Below, one piece after another: positions 55,057 to 62,723 of a stretch of 64,000 nucleotides of DNA. The DNA comes from Bog-473 sp963777485. GTDB lineage: Bacteria; Actinomycetota; Acidimicrobiia; Acidimicrobiales; RAAP-2. Made by a program: the position numbers and the translations under genes. Numbering within the stretch: the first letter of the stretch is position 1; every line of letters starts with the position of its first letter. Under the pieces are notes generated by a model. That model ran no database searches and was not told where the DNA came from. It saw only the letters and a program-made list of their open reading frames with translations. The stretch covers positions 1,054,001 to 1,118,000 of the forward strand of contig CAVZQP010000002.1 in assembly GCA_963777485.1 (NCBI GenBank), written 5' to 3'.

Positions 55057-55737
55057 GTGACCGAAATCAGGGTAAGCGAGCAGCCGATGAGCACCGAAGA
55101 CCTGGCCCTGGTGAGCAAGGAATTCGAGAAAGCGCCGGCGAGCACCGTCATCCGCTGGGCCGCAGGGGAATTCGGCGACTCCCTCGTGCTGGCCGCTTCG
55201 TTCGAGGACATCGTGCTCATCGACCTCGCGACCAAGGTCATACCGGACATAGAGGTTGTCTTCCTCGACACCGAAGCACACTTCCCCGAGACACTCGCGT
55301 TCGTCGAAGAGGTGCGGGCTCGCTACGACCTGAACCTGACCGTCACGAAGCCCGGACCGGAAGCGGCCGCCCACCCCTGTGGCAGCGCGCAGTGCTGCCA
55401 GTTCCGCAAGGTCGAGCCACTCAAGCGCGCCGTCGCGGGCAAGGCGGGATGGCTGACGTCGCTGAAGCGCTCCGACGGCCCTACGCGCGCCGATACGCCC
55501 ATCGTCGGTTGGGACGCCAGCTTCGGCCTGGTCAAGGTCAACCCGCTCGCGACGTGGACCGACGACGACATCGCGTCGCATCTCGCCGATCACGACCTGC
55601 CGGTGCACCCACTCTGGTCGCAGGGCTATAGGTCAATCGGGTGCGCCCCGACGACCCGTCCGGTGGCGGACGGCGAGGAGGCGCGCGCCGGACGCTGGTC
55701 CGGTCTCGACAAGACCGAGTGTGGCCTGCACGTCTAG
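55057..55737 (+). CDS. cysH: Adenylylsulfate reductase, assimilatory (thioredoxin-dependent APS reductase)
   Basis: A 226-residue PP-loop reductase turning APS into sulfite and AMP. The GTG at 55057 has GAGGG upstream; ATG 55087 is an alternative. Seen: LVLAASFEDIVLIDLA, VVFLDTEAHFPETL, the Cys-Cys pair in SAQCCQFRKVEPLKRA (Cys113-114) and the catalytic C-terminal ECGLHV (Cys222). These mark the iron-sulfur APS reductase type. The second cluster pair, normally CxxC as in SIGCAPCT, here reads SIGCAPTT, so one of four cluster cysteines is Thr199. No cysC is present, agreeing with APS as substrate. The stop overlaps sir as TAGTG. Confidence 0.92.
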   Translation: MTEIRVSEQPMSTEDLALVSKEFEKAPASTVIRWAAGEFGDSLVLAASFEDIVLIDLATKVIPDIEVVFLDTEAHFPETLAFVEEVRARYDLNLTVTKPGPEAAAHPCGSAQCCQFRKVEPLKRAVAGKAGWLTSLKRSDGPTRADTPIVGWDASFGLVKVNPLATWTDDDIASHLADHDLPVHPLWSQGYRSIGCAPTTRPVADGEEARAGRWSGLDKTECGLHV

Positions 55738-57485
55738 TGCCGCGCGACCTCGACAATCCCTACGGCATGGAATTCAGGGGCCGGCGTGACCGCGGCCTCA
55801 AGTTCGTGCGGCCGTATCGCAACATCGGCGAACTGAACTCGGTCGAACAGCTGAAGCTGGCGCGCCACCCGTTCGAAGTGGCCCAGGCGGTGATCGACAC
55901 CTACTCCAAGCAGGGACCAGACTCCATCAACAAGGTGCCCGGCGAGCAGGAGCGCTTGAAGTGGGTTGGCATGTACCCCCAACGCCAGGGTGGCGACGCC
56001 TTCATGATGCGCATCAAGGTCCCGGGTGGGGTCATGACATCTGCGCAGGTGCGCGAGGTCGGAGTGGCGGCCGACGCGTTCGCCGAGGGCCCCGACGACA
56101 GCCCAGTGTTCGGGAACCGCTACGCCGACCTCACGACGCGCCAGGACATCCAGCTGCACTGGATCCGCATTGCCGACGTGCCCCGGATCTGGCAGCGCTT
56201 TTGGGAGGTCGGACTCACCACGGTGCAGGCGTGCGGGGACTCGGCGCGGAACGTGTGCTCCTGTCCCGTGTCGGGCATCGACGCGAAAGAAGTCGTCGAG
56301 GCCTACCCGGTGGCGCAGGCGATCTCCGCCTTCTTCACGGGCAACCGCGAATACGCCAACCTGCCCCGCAAGTGGAAAATCGCCATCTCGGGCTGCACCG
56401 AGGACTGCGCCCGGATCGAGATCAACGACGTCGGACTGTGGCCGGCGGAACAGGCCGACGGCACAGTGGGGTTCAACGTGCTCATCGGTGGCGGGCTCTC
56501 CGACGGCGAGCGGATGGCGTCGGACATCGACGTGTTCATCCGGCCCGACCAGGCTGTCGAGTTGTGCCGGGGTGTCGCCGTGGTGTTCGGCGAGCTGGGG
56601 AACCGTGAGAACCGGGGGCTGGCCCGGATGCGTTACTTGACCCAGGAATTGGGGCCGGAAGGTTTCCGCGCCGCGCTGGACGAGCGGACTAATTTCACGC
56701 TGGCACCGGCCGGCCGCGAACTGACCACGGCCTTCCGTGGTGACCACGTCGGCGTGCACCCGCAGAAGCAGGCGGGCCTGTTCTACGTCGGCTGCTGCGT
56801 GCCCGTGGGGCGCATGCACGGCATCGACCTGATCGACCTGGCGCGGTTGGCCGACACGTACGGCGACGGCGGCGTGCGCATCGGCACCGACCAGAACTTC
56901 ATCGTCTCGGGCGTCCCCGAGGACCGGCTCGACGACCTGCTGGCCGAACCGCTCATGCAGACGTACTCGCCGTTCCCGGGCCCGTTCGAGCGCGGCGTCG
57001 TCGCATGCACGGGCTCAGAGTTCTGCCGCTTCGCGGTCGTCGAGACGAAGGAGCGGGCCGTCAAGTGGGCGCGCCAGCTGGACGCGCAGTTCTCGTCACC
57101 GCAGGAAGACGGCAACGGCACACCCACCGGCGCCCCCGCCGACGCCGGGGTGATCCGGATGCACTTCTCGGGTTGCTCCGCAGGGTGTGCGCAGCCGCAG
57201 ATCGCGGACATCGGCTTCCGCGGCGATATCGCCCACGTTGCGGAGCACATCGAAGAGGCCGTCGACATAGGTCTCGGCGGCTCGCTCGGCCCGGACGCCG
57301 CGTTCATCGACTGGCTGGCCGGTGCGGTGCCTGTCGACCAGGTGCCCGACGCGCTCCGCCGCCTCGTTTCGAACTACCGCGAGAGCCGCCGTCCCGAGGA
57401 GCCCTTCTACCTCTGGGCCCGGCGCACCTCGCCGGCGGATCTGCAGACACTGCTGAGCGGCGCCACCGAGGCGGTGTCGTCGTGA
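55737..57485 (+). CDS. sir: Siroheme-[4Fe-4S] sulfite (nitrite/sulfite) reductase
   Basis: A 582-residue member of the nitrite/sulfite reductase family, expected to reduce sulfite to sulfide with six electrons. The GTG shares a base with the cysH stop. Two half-repeats are visible. The C-terminal half holds the cofactor ligands CTGSEFC (Cys424, Cys430) and GCSAGC (Cys480, Cys484), followed by PQIADIGFRG. The N-terminal half has DLTTRQDIQLHWI, CGDSARNVCSCP and a second CxxxC (SGCTEDC, Cys220/Cys224). Context with cysH and cysDN favours sulfite over nitrite. The next gene, an FrhB-like flavoprotein, overlaps by GTGA and probably supplies electrons. Confidence 0.92.
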   Translation: MPRDLDNPYGMEFRGRRDRGLKFVRPYRNIGELNSVEQLKLARHPFEVAQAVIDTYSKQGPDSINKVPGEQERLKWVGMYPQRQGGDAFMMRIKVPGGVMTSAQVREVGVAADAFAEGPDDSPVFGNRYADLTTRQDIQLHWIRIADVPRIWQRFWEVGLTTVQACGDSARNVCSCPVSGIDAKEVVEAYPVAQAISAFFTGNREYANLPRKWKIAISGCTEDCARIEINDVGLWPAEQADGTVGFNVLIGGGLSDGERMASDIDVFIRPDQAVELCRGVAVVFGELGNRENRGLARMRYLTQELGPEGFRAALDERTNFTLAPAGRELTTAFRGDHVGVHPQKQAGLFYVGCCVPVGRMHGIDLIDLARLADTYGDGGVRIGTDQNFIVSGVPEDRLDDLLAEPLMQTYSPFPGPFERGVVACTGSEFCRFAVVETKERAVKWARQLDAQFSSPQEDGNGTPTGAPADAGVIRMHFSGCSAGCAQPQIADIGFRGDIAHVAEHIEEAVDIGLGGSLGPDAAFIDWLAGAVPVDQVPDALRRLVSNYRESRRPEEPFYLWARRTSPADLQTLLSGATEAVSS

Positions 57486-58753
57486 AGCGCTACCGCCTCC
57501 GCGAGGAGATGAACGGCATCGCCGAGCCGCCGGGCAAGGTCTGGTTCTGGGAGCTCGAGGCGGGCGTGATCCACGCCGACCGCTGCATCCAGTGCGGGAC
57601 GTGCGTGGCCGTCTGCCCCTCGAACTCCATCGGCATCGACGAGGACACCGACCTGCCCGAGCTGGTGAAGATGTGCACCGGATGCTCACTCTGCTGGGAC
57701 TTCTGCCCGCGCGGCGGCCTCCGCTACGAGGCGCTCTGGCCGCCGTCGGCGGTCGAGGGCGGGGAAGACGCCGCGGTGCAGCCGGCGCAGGTCCGCTCCG
57801 ACTCTTCGGATACCTATTTCAAGATCAGCGGCGGTCCGCCGGGGGACGGCCTCGGTGCGGTCGTCGAGTCGTACGCCGTGCGGGCCGGCGCGCAGAACGA
57901 CGACGCGCAGGACGGTGGTGCCGTGAGCGCTCTCCTCATCGGGTTGCTCGCAGCCGGAGAGATCGACGGTGCCTTGGTGTCGAAGCCGAGCCCGGACCCG
58001 GACGAGCAATGGAAGGGCATCGCCACGATTGCGACAAGCCCAGAGGAGATCCGTGCCGCCTCGGGGAGCTTCTACAACCAGACGATGGCGCTGGCCGAGC
58101 TCGACCTTTCGCGCTACAGCCTGCCGCCGAAGCCGCGCATCGCGGTCGTCGGCACCCCCTGCGAAGTGCAGGGGCTACGGGCCATGCAGGCCCGGCGCTG
58201 GCCGACGGGCGCGCACCGGGTCGATGCGGTCGTGTTGTCGATTGCGCTCATGTGCACAAAGAACTTCGACTACGAGGCGCTGACGCTGCGCGAGCTGCGA
58301 GACAAGCGGGGCGTGGACCTCGATCGCGTCTCGAAGATGGACGTCATCCACGGCCGCATGATCGTCGAGTACCGCGACGGCGAACTGGCGGTGGACGAGC
58401 CCGTGAAGGACTTCCACGGCGCGGCGCTGAAAGGGTGCGACGAGTGCGCCGACTTCTTGGGCCGGTCTGCCGACATTTCCGTCGGGAGCGTCGGCTCCAT
58501 GACGGGGTGGACCAGCGTGCTGATACGGACCGAACGGGGGCGGCTCGCCTTCCAGGCCGCCAGGTCAAAACTGGACGTGCGCGGCTTGGACGACCCGGCG
58601 GCCCTGCTCCGCCTCGATGCGCTGGACAAGAAGATTGCCAACCGCTCGTTGCAGCGCAAGCTCGACCCCGACGCGCCGCTCTTCATCGACTTCGAGGAGC
58701 ACGTGCGCGCCTATGAGGGCACGGACCGCCAGCCCGTCTACTTCCGCCGTTGA
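57482..58753 (+). CDS. Coenzyme F420 hydrogenase/dehydrogenase beta-subunit family protein (FrhB/FqoF-like)
   Basis: A 423-residue iron-sulfur flavoprotein. Residues 35-45 (CIQCGTCVAVC) and 65-75 (CTGCSLCWDFC) form two [4Fe-4S] ferredoxin motifs. The FrhB domain follows with GGAVSALLIGLLAAGEIDGA, the flavin-region AVVGTPCEVQGLRAMQ, LSIALMCTKNFDYEAL and GCDECADFLGRSADISVG. Relatives oxidise F420H2 (FpoF, FqoF, FrhB, and the N-terminal half of archaeal Fsr sulfite reductase) or use ferredoxin. The GTG overlaps the sir stop as GTGA, so both are made together. Inferred role: electron donor module for sulfite reduction. F420 versus ferredoxin cannot be decided from sequence alone. Confidence 0.88.
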   Translation: MKRYRLREEMNGIAEPPGKVWFWELEAGVIHADRCIQCGTCVAVCPSNSIGIDEDTDLPELVKMCTGCSLCWDFCPRGGLRYEALWPPSAVEGGEDAAVQPAQVRSDSSDTYFKISGGPPGDGLGAVVESYAVRAGAQNDDAQDGGAVSALLIGLLAAGEIDGALVSKPSPDPDEQWKGIATIATSPEEIRAASGSFYNQTMALAELDLSRYSLPPKPRIAVVGTPCEVQGLRAMQARRWPTGAHRVDAVVLSIALMCTKNFDYEALTLRELRDKRGVDLDRVSKMDVIHGRMIVEYRDGELAVDEPVKDFHGAALKGCDECADFLGRSADISVGSVGSMTGWTSVLIRTERGRLAFQAARSKLDVRGLDDPAALLRLDALDKKIANRSLQRKLDPDAPLFIDFEEHVRAYEGTDRQPVYFRR

Positions 58754-59073
58754 GCGTGACCGTCGTCCCGGATCTGCACCTGCCGGACGAGCCGGTGGCT
58801 CGTGCCGAGGCCTGGACCCACGCCGTGGTCGGCGAGGGCCGCGACCTCGAGTCGGTCCTCACCGCGGCTGACGGCCTAGCCCCGTGGCTCTGGTCGCGCT
58901 GGCGGATTCTGGCCTCCGCCGGCATGAGCGAGGACGAGCTGGCACGCATCGTCGTCGGCTACCGGCGCGAGATCTGGCTCTGGCTGGCAGGCGAACGGAC
59001 GTGGTCGCAGTGCTGCTCGGGCCTCATCGGGCGCATCGGCCGGCGTCTTGCGTCTGATCACCCCGTGGGGTGA
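58750..59073 (+). CDS. Small conserved-looking protein of the sulfite-reductase operon, unknown function
   Basis: A 107-residue protein, starting at TTG 58750 in a TTGA overlap with the FrhB-like stop (GTG 58756 is an alternative), and ending in a GTGA overlap with the ABC gene. No membrane helix or known motif. It has Trp-rich blocks APWLWSRWRIL and REIWLWLAGERTWSQCCSG with an adjacent Cys pair. The mix of charged helix and Trp motifs looks like a real soluble protein. I do not recognise the family. Its place suggests an accessory to Sir or the FrhB protein, for example in cluster insertion or complex formation (inference). Confidence 0.7.
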   Translation: MSVTVVPDLHLPDEPVARAEAWTHAVVGEGRDLESVLTAADGLAPWLWSRWRILASAGMSEDELARIVVGYRREIWLWLAGERTWSQCCSGLIGRIGRRLASDHPVG

Positions 59074-59864
59074 GCGGCAGCCCCGTCGTCGCGCTACGCG
59101 GCGTGACGGTCCGGCGCGAGGGCGTGCCGGTCCTCGATGGGATCGACTGGCAAGTCAATCGGGACGAGCGCTGGGTGGTGCTCGGTCCGAACGGTTCGGG
59201 CAAGACGACCATGCTGCAAGTGGCCGGGGCGCGGTTGTGGCCTACCTCGGGAAGCGTCGAGGTGTTGGGGTTTCAGCTTGGCCACGTCGACGTGCGCACG
59301 TTGCGCCCGCGGGTCGCGCTGGTCAGCGGTGCGGTGACGCGGCAGCTGCGCGCCGACGTCACGGCACGCGAAGTCGTCGCCAGTGGCCGCTACGGCGCCC
59401 TCGAAACGTGGTGGCACACCTACGGCGCAGCCGACTGGGAGAAGGCGGACGAGCTCCTCTCCCTGGGAGGTGTCGGTGCGATCGCCGCCCGGTCGTTCGG
59501 GGTGATCTCTGAAGGCGAACGCCAACAGGTGCTGCTGGCGCGCGCGCTGATGAGCAACCCCGAGCTCCTGCTGCTGGACGAGCCCTTCGCTGGGCTCGAC
59601 CTGGGTGCCCGCGAACGCCTGCTCCTCCGGCTGCGGATGCTGGCCTCGGACGCCGGGAGCCCTCCGGTCGTCCTGGTGACGCACCATTGCGAGGAGATCC
59701 CGCCCGGATTCACCCATGGCGGTCTCATGCGGGCCGGCCGCCTGATCGCAGCCGGACCGCTCGATGTTGTCATCACATCGCAACATGTGTCGGCGTGCTT
59801 CGACGTCGCCGTCTCAGTGGGCTGTAGCGACGGTAGGTGGTGGAGCCGGGCGCTCCACGCGTAA
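59070..59864 (+). CDS. ABC transporter ATP-binding protein
   Basis: A 264-residue ATPase with Walker A LGPNGSGKTTMLQVAG (39-46 core), Q-loop region RVALVSGAVTRQL, signature ISEGERQQVLLARALM (a variant of LSGGQ), Walker B LLLLDEPFAGLD and the switch His in LVTHHCEEI. It resembles stand-alone ATPases of the iron-complex/ModF type. No permease is adjacent. It ends the sulfur operon through a GTGA overlap, so it might serve a metal or sulfur-compound importer or act as a soluble ABC-F-like factor; the substrate is unknown. Confidence 0.85.
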   Translation: MSGSPVVALRGVTVRREGVPVLDGIDWQVNRDERWVVLGPNGSGKTTMLQVAGARLWPTSGSVEVLGFQLGHVDVRTLRPRVALVSGAVTRQLRADVTAREVVASGRYGALETWWHTYGAADWEKADELLSLGGVGAIAARSFGVISEGERQQVLLARALMSNPELLLLDEPFAGLDLGARERLLLRLRMLASDAGSPPVVLVTHHCEEIPPGFTHGGLMRAGRLIAAGPLDVVITSQHVSACFDVAVSVGCSDGRWWSRALHA

Positions 59865-59899
59865 CTCGCCGCTCATGAGCAGGACCGGAAGAAAAGCCC

Positions 59900-59928
59900 T
59901 TGAATCGGCGCGCCGACGTTGGTACAAA
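59900..59928 (+). promoter_or_regulatory. Sigma-70-type promoter upstream of the SepX/GLPR-like gene
   Basis: TTGAAT (59900-59905) and TACAAA (59923-59928) are 17 bases apart. A leader of about 110 bases follows. Inside it AAAGAGC (59994-60000) can pair with GCTTTTT (60011-60017) into a weak T-ending hairpin that could attenuate. No other gene lies in 59865-60046. Confidence 0.55.
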
Positions 59929-60046
59929 TCCAGGAGAGCGGAGAAGTGCCGACGAGGTCGGCGCTGTGCATTTCCCCACCATCCACCATTTCTAAAGAGC
60001 TGATCAATAGGCTTTTTGGAGGAGAGCGAAGGTAGGTCGTCGGGGA

Positions 60047-60754
60047 GTGGCGATTGTGATCTTGCTGGGACTCGTAGCGGTGCTATGGGTGGTAGTCCTG
60101 GCACCGGGCGTTTGGCGAAAGTTCGGTGAGCGACAAGGTGTCGGGTCGATCGAGAGCTTCCATCATCAGCTCCAGCTGCTCGAGCACGCTGGCCCGAAGA
60201 CCGTCGCGCCGGCATACCGGCTCCACACGGCACTTCCGGGCGGTGCGCCCGGGCCTGAAGCCACGCCGATACCGGACAACTCGCGCCCCAAGCTCGTCCT
60301 GTTGCGGCCGACCGAGGACGCTGCGGCGGCCGACGTCGACGGCGATGACGGCTGCCACTACGAGCGGGTCGGCGTCCTGGACCGACCCGAGCCCGTCTGC
60401 CTGCCGGAAGCGGGCGCCGACTTGCGCGTCCTGCGCCATGACCAGGCGCGCCGCCGCTTCAGCATCTTGTTGCGTTGCCTGGGTGGCGTCGCGGCGTCCA
60501 CGTTCATCATCGGCCTGTGGCCGGGAATGCACCTGGCGTGGATCTTCACCGCTCTGACGGGTCTCCCCGCGCTCGCCCTGCTCGGGCTCATGGCGTACGC
60601 CAACGAGGTCAAAGAAGAACGGCGCCGGCGAGGGTCGTGGCGTTCCGAACAGGTCGTCGACGCCGTTGGATACATCGACCCGGCTACGGCGGGCTACCCC
60701 GGCGCTTGGGACGACGGCGAGCCGTTCGAAGAGCCCCGGGCGGCCGCCCGCTAG
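60047..60754 (+). CDS. Membrane protein resembling SepX/GLPR, an actinobacterial cell-division factor
   Basis: A 235-residue protein. An N-terminal helix (AIVILLGLVAVLWVVVLAPG) runs into GVWRKFGERQ-SIESFHHQLQLL. A ~90-residue cytoplasmic Pro/Asp-rich part follows, then two close helices (FSILLRCLGGVAASTFIIGL, LAWIFTALTGLPALALLGLM) and a charged tail. This layout (N-terminal TM, SxxSF-QLxxL element, linker, helical pair) matches the SepX/GLPR membrane proteins that interact with FtsZ or the MoeA-like GLP in actinobacteria. The identification is from architecture and remembered similarity only. A tRNA-Ala follows 64 bases later. Confidence 0.5.
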   Translation: MAIVILLGLVAVLWVVVLAPGVWRKFGERQGVGSIESFHHQLQLLEHAGPKTVAPAYRLHTALPGGAPGPEATPIPDNSRPKLVLLRPTEDAAAADVDGDDGCHYERVGVLDRPEPVCLPEAGADLRVLRHDQARRRFSILLRCLGGVAASTFIIGLWPGMHLAWIFTALTGLPALALLGLMAYANEVKEERRRRGSWRSEQVVDAVGYIDPATAGYPGAWDDGEPFEEPRAAAR

Positions 60755-60818
60755 ACCGTCATCGCCGTGGCCTGGCGCTTCCGGGGCCTGCGGAACGCCC
60801 GGGTATCCTGATGGCCGC

Positions 60819-60911
60819 GGGGGTGTAGCTCAGCTGGTAGAGCGCTACGTTCGCAATGTAGAGGCCGTGGGTTCGAATCCCATCCCGAGGGTTCGAGTCC
60901 CTTCACCTCCA
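60819..60911 (+). tRNA. tRNA-Ala (anticodon CGC) with a duplicated T-arm
   Basis: Acceptor GGGGGTG (60819-60825) pairs with CACCTCC (60904-60910) including the G3-U70 wobble that marks alanine tRNAs; the discriminator is A. The D-arm is GCTCAGCTGGTAGAGC, and the anticodon stem CTACG/TGTAG with loop TTCGCAA gives anticodon CGC. Two complete T-arms follow: GTGGG-TTCGAAT-CCCAT (60867-60883) and GAGGG-TTCGAGT-CCCTT (60887-60903), a 20-base tandem duplication. Total length is 93 instead of ~73, so it may be non-functional or processed unusually. CCA is not encoded. Confidence 0.8.
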
Positions 60912-61025
60912 CCCGCTTGCGCTTCGCCCCATTCGGTGGACCACGTTCCGCAACGTGGCCTGCTGCGTGGAGTCAGCCATGTTGAAGGCCAGCTCGAGAT
61001 TCGTCCGCCACGTGCGGCGCTTCAC
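60903..61025 (-). CDS. Possible 40-residue small protein or gene remnant next to tRNA-Ala
   Basis: On the minus strand GTG 61025 to TGA 60903-60905 encodes VKRRTWRTNLELAFNM and then ADSTQQATLRNVVHRMGRSA. The composition is protein-like and amphipathic, yet the frame ends inside the 3' end of the tRNA-Ala. The hairpin CCACGTT-CCGC-AACGTGG (60941-60958) lies within it. It may be a remnant of a mobile-element gene. No family recognised. Confidence 0.25.
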   Translation of the reverse strand: MKRRTWRTNLELAFNMADSTQQATLRNVVHRMGRSASGWR

Positions 61026-61052
61026 GAGCTCGGTGTGGCTGTCTCACGGGTT

Positions 61053-61715
61053 TTAGCTCAGGGCGTAGGGCATCGCTCGGTGCGGTTTCCCGAGTCGCAT
61101 GTGGAGCGAGATGAAACCGCTCGCAATCGCTGCATAAAAACACCAGAGCGAGGCAAATCCATCAGCGGTGAGGCGCGCCAGGACGACCACTGCGATCAAG
61201 TTCGCAACGCCGAAGATCACGATGTCCCGGTAGCCCGAGGCCAACAGTGATCCACACGTAGCAAGCACGTAGAGACCAACAATCAGGATCCCATTGTGCA
61301 GACCGATGCTATAAGCGAGATGGTAAGCGCCGAGCTTCACCGTGACCGGCCCATGCAGCATGGTGATCAGTAAGACGATCGCCACGCCGATGCCGACTGC
61401 CAAAAATGGGGCGACGATCAATCGTCGCCGCGCCGTCGGTTCAAGTTTCCATATCGAGAGAGGCACCAGTATGGGAACGACCACCATGGCGATCAACAAG
61501 TAGATCCACATCGCGATCTTTCCGATCGAGGTCGGAACAGGTCCTTCGAGCGACCACCAAACAACCGACTCAATGAGTTGATGAACGCCAAGCACTATCG
61601 GCAGGGTCGCGAACAGGAGGTGGTTGTTCCGTCCGTGGAGGTGCTTGTACGCGTCGACACCGATGGCTGTGACCACCAGTCCCCCGACAAGATCGCCTTC
61701 GGGAGAAAAGCACAC
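61053..61715 (-). CDS. Multi-pass membrane protein, DUF6629-like
   Basis: A 220-residue protein starting VCFSPEGDLVGGLVVTAIGV. The CFSxxxDLVxG opening and IVLGVHQLIESVVWWSLEG are the marks I associate with DUF6629 membrane proteins. About seven hydrophobic helices follow, for example IYLLIAMVVVPILVPLSIW and ILIVGLYVLATCGSLLASGY. The GTG at 61715 is favoured over the upstream GTG at 61811 because TACGTT sits exactly at -12 to -7 of it. GC content is visibly lower than in the core block. Function unknown. Confidence 0.6.
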   Translation of the reverse strand: MCFSPEGDLVGGLVVTAIGVDAYKHLHGRNNHLLFATLPIVLGVHQLIESVVWWSLEGPVPTSIGKIAMWIYLLIAMVVVPILVPLSIWKLEPTARRRLIVAPFLAVGIGVAIVLLITMLHGPVTVKLGAYHLAYSIGLHNGILIVGLYVLATCGSLLASGYRDIVIFGVANLIAVVVLARLTADGFASLWCFYAAIASGFISLHMRLGKPHRAMPYALS

Positions 61716-61721
61716 GTGCCC

Positions 61722-61727
61722 AACGTA
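61722..61727 (-). promoter_or_regulatory. Probable -10 box of the DUF6629-like gene (leaderless arrangement)
   Basis: On the minus strand TACGTT (61727-61722) is at -12 to -7 of the GTG at 61715, so transcription would begin on the start codon. Confidence 0.4.
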
Positions 61728-61879
61728 TCGTCTTGTGGGTTCACTCTCGGTCGGAGAGGCGGCTCCTCTCATGAGCTTGTTCCAGGACCCGATCGCACGA
61801 CGAACCTCCACGCTCCTTTAGGGTTTGAGGTGGAGTCCCATGGAGGGACAGCGCGTTTCATCACGTTCCACCAGAGATC

Positions 61880-62689
61880 GTGATCGGCGGACCGGCACTC
61901 GCTCCGTTCGACCTCAGAATGAAGAGTGTCTTGGAGTCCGGCCTGCACAGACCAACGAGGCCAATCAGCCTGGTCACAACTGACGGCATTGCCCTGGCAG
62001 GTCTCCACTGGCCATCTTCGAATGGCGCTTGCGTAGCCGCCATCGTGCTCGTACACGGATTGGCGGCGAGCAAAGATCATCCCGACATCGAGTTCCTGGC
62101 GGGGCGTCTCCAAGAAAGCGGATTCGAGGTTCTGTCATACGACGCCCGGGGCCACGGCGCTTCCGATGGCACCTACACGCTGGGACATCTGGAGCATCTG
62201 GACGTTGAGGCTGCCGCGGCGTGGGCAATGGGACGGGGCGTTCCGACGATCCTGGTCGGAGCGTCGCTCGGCGGCGTCGCCGCTCTCCGCTACTCCTGCG
62301 ACCATCCCGAGTTGGCCGGAGTCGTCATCGTCTCGAGTCCCGCTGAGTGGCGCATTCCGCTAAGGGTCCGGGCGGTCTTGACGGCCGGTCTCGTTCGTAC
62401 TCGGCCGGGTCGATGGATCGCCCGTCGGAGAATGGGTGTCAGGATCACGTCGAAATGGACGGCAGCCGATCCACCTCAGACCTTGACGGATCGAGTCGCG
62501 TGTCCCCTCGCTGTGGTGCACGGTCGACGGGACGCGCTCATCCCGGTCCGAAGGGGACTTGAGTTTCAGCTCCGAGCGGATTCTCGTCGATACGTGGTTC
62601 TCGCCCACGACATGGGTCATGCGTTCGACCCGAAGGGGCACGATGCAATTTGTGCCGCCGTGGACTGGGCTCTTGGCCAGAAAAATTAG
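61880..62689 (+). CDS. Alpha/beta hydrolase
   Basis: A 269-residue alpha/beta-hydrolase fold enzyme (GTG start at 61880; ATG 61919 would shorten it by 13). Seen: oxyanion strand IVLVHGLAASKDHPDIEFLA, YDARGHGASDGTY, the nucleophile elbow LVGASLGGVAALRYS (Ser in GASLGG), the acid in VVHGRRDALIPVRRG and the catalytic His in LAHDMGHAFDP. These resemble serine aminopeptidase S33 or lysophospholipase-like enzymes. Substrate unknown. The gene is convergent with the GAF-ANTAR gene and lies in the lower-GC right-hand part. Confidence 0.82.
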   Translation: MIGGPALAPFDLRMKSVLESGLHRPTRPISLVTTDGIALAGLHWPSSNGACVAAIVLVHGLAASKDHPDIEFLAGRLQESGFEVLSYDARGHGASDGTYTLGHLEHLDVEAAAAWAMGRGVPTILVGASLGGVAALRYSCDHPELAGVVIVSSPAEWRIPLRVRAVLTAGLVRTRPGRWIARRRMGVRITSKWTAADPPQTLTDRVACPLAVVHGRRDALIPVRRGLEFQLRADSRRYVVLAHDMGHAFDPKGHDAICAAVDWALGQKN

Positions 62690-62723
62690 TTTCACGGAGG
62701 AACCGATCCTTCACCACAGCAGA

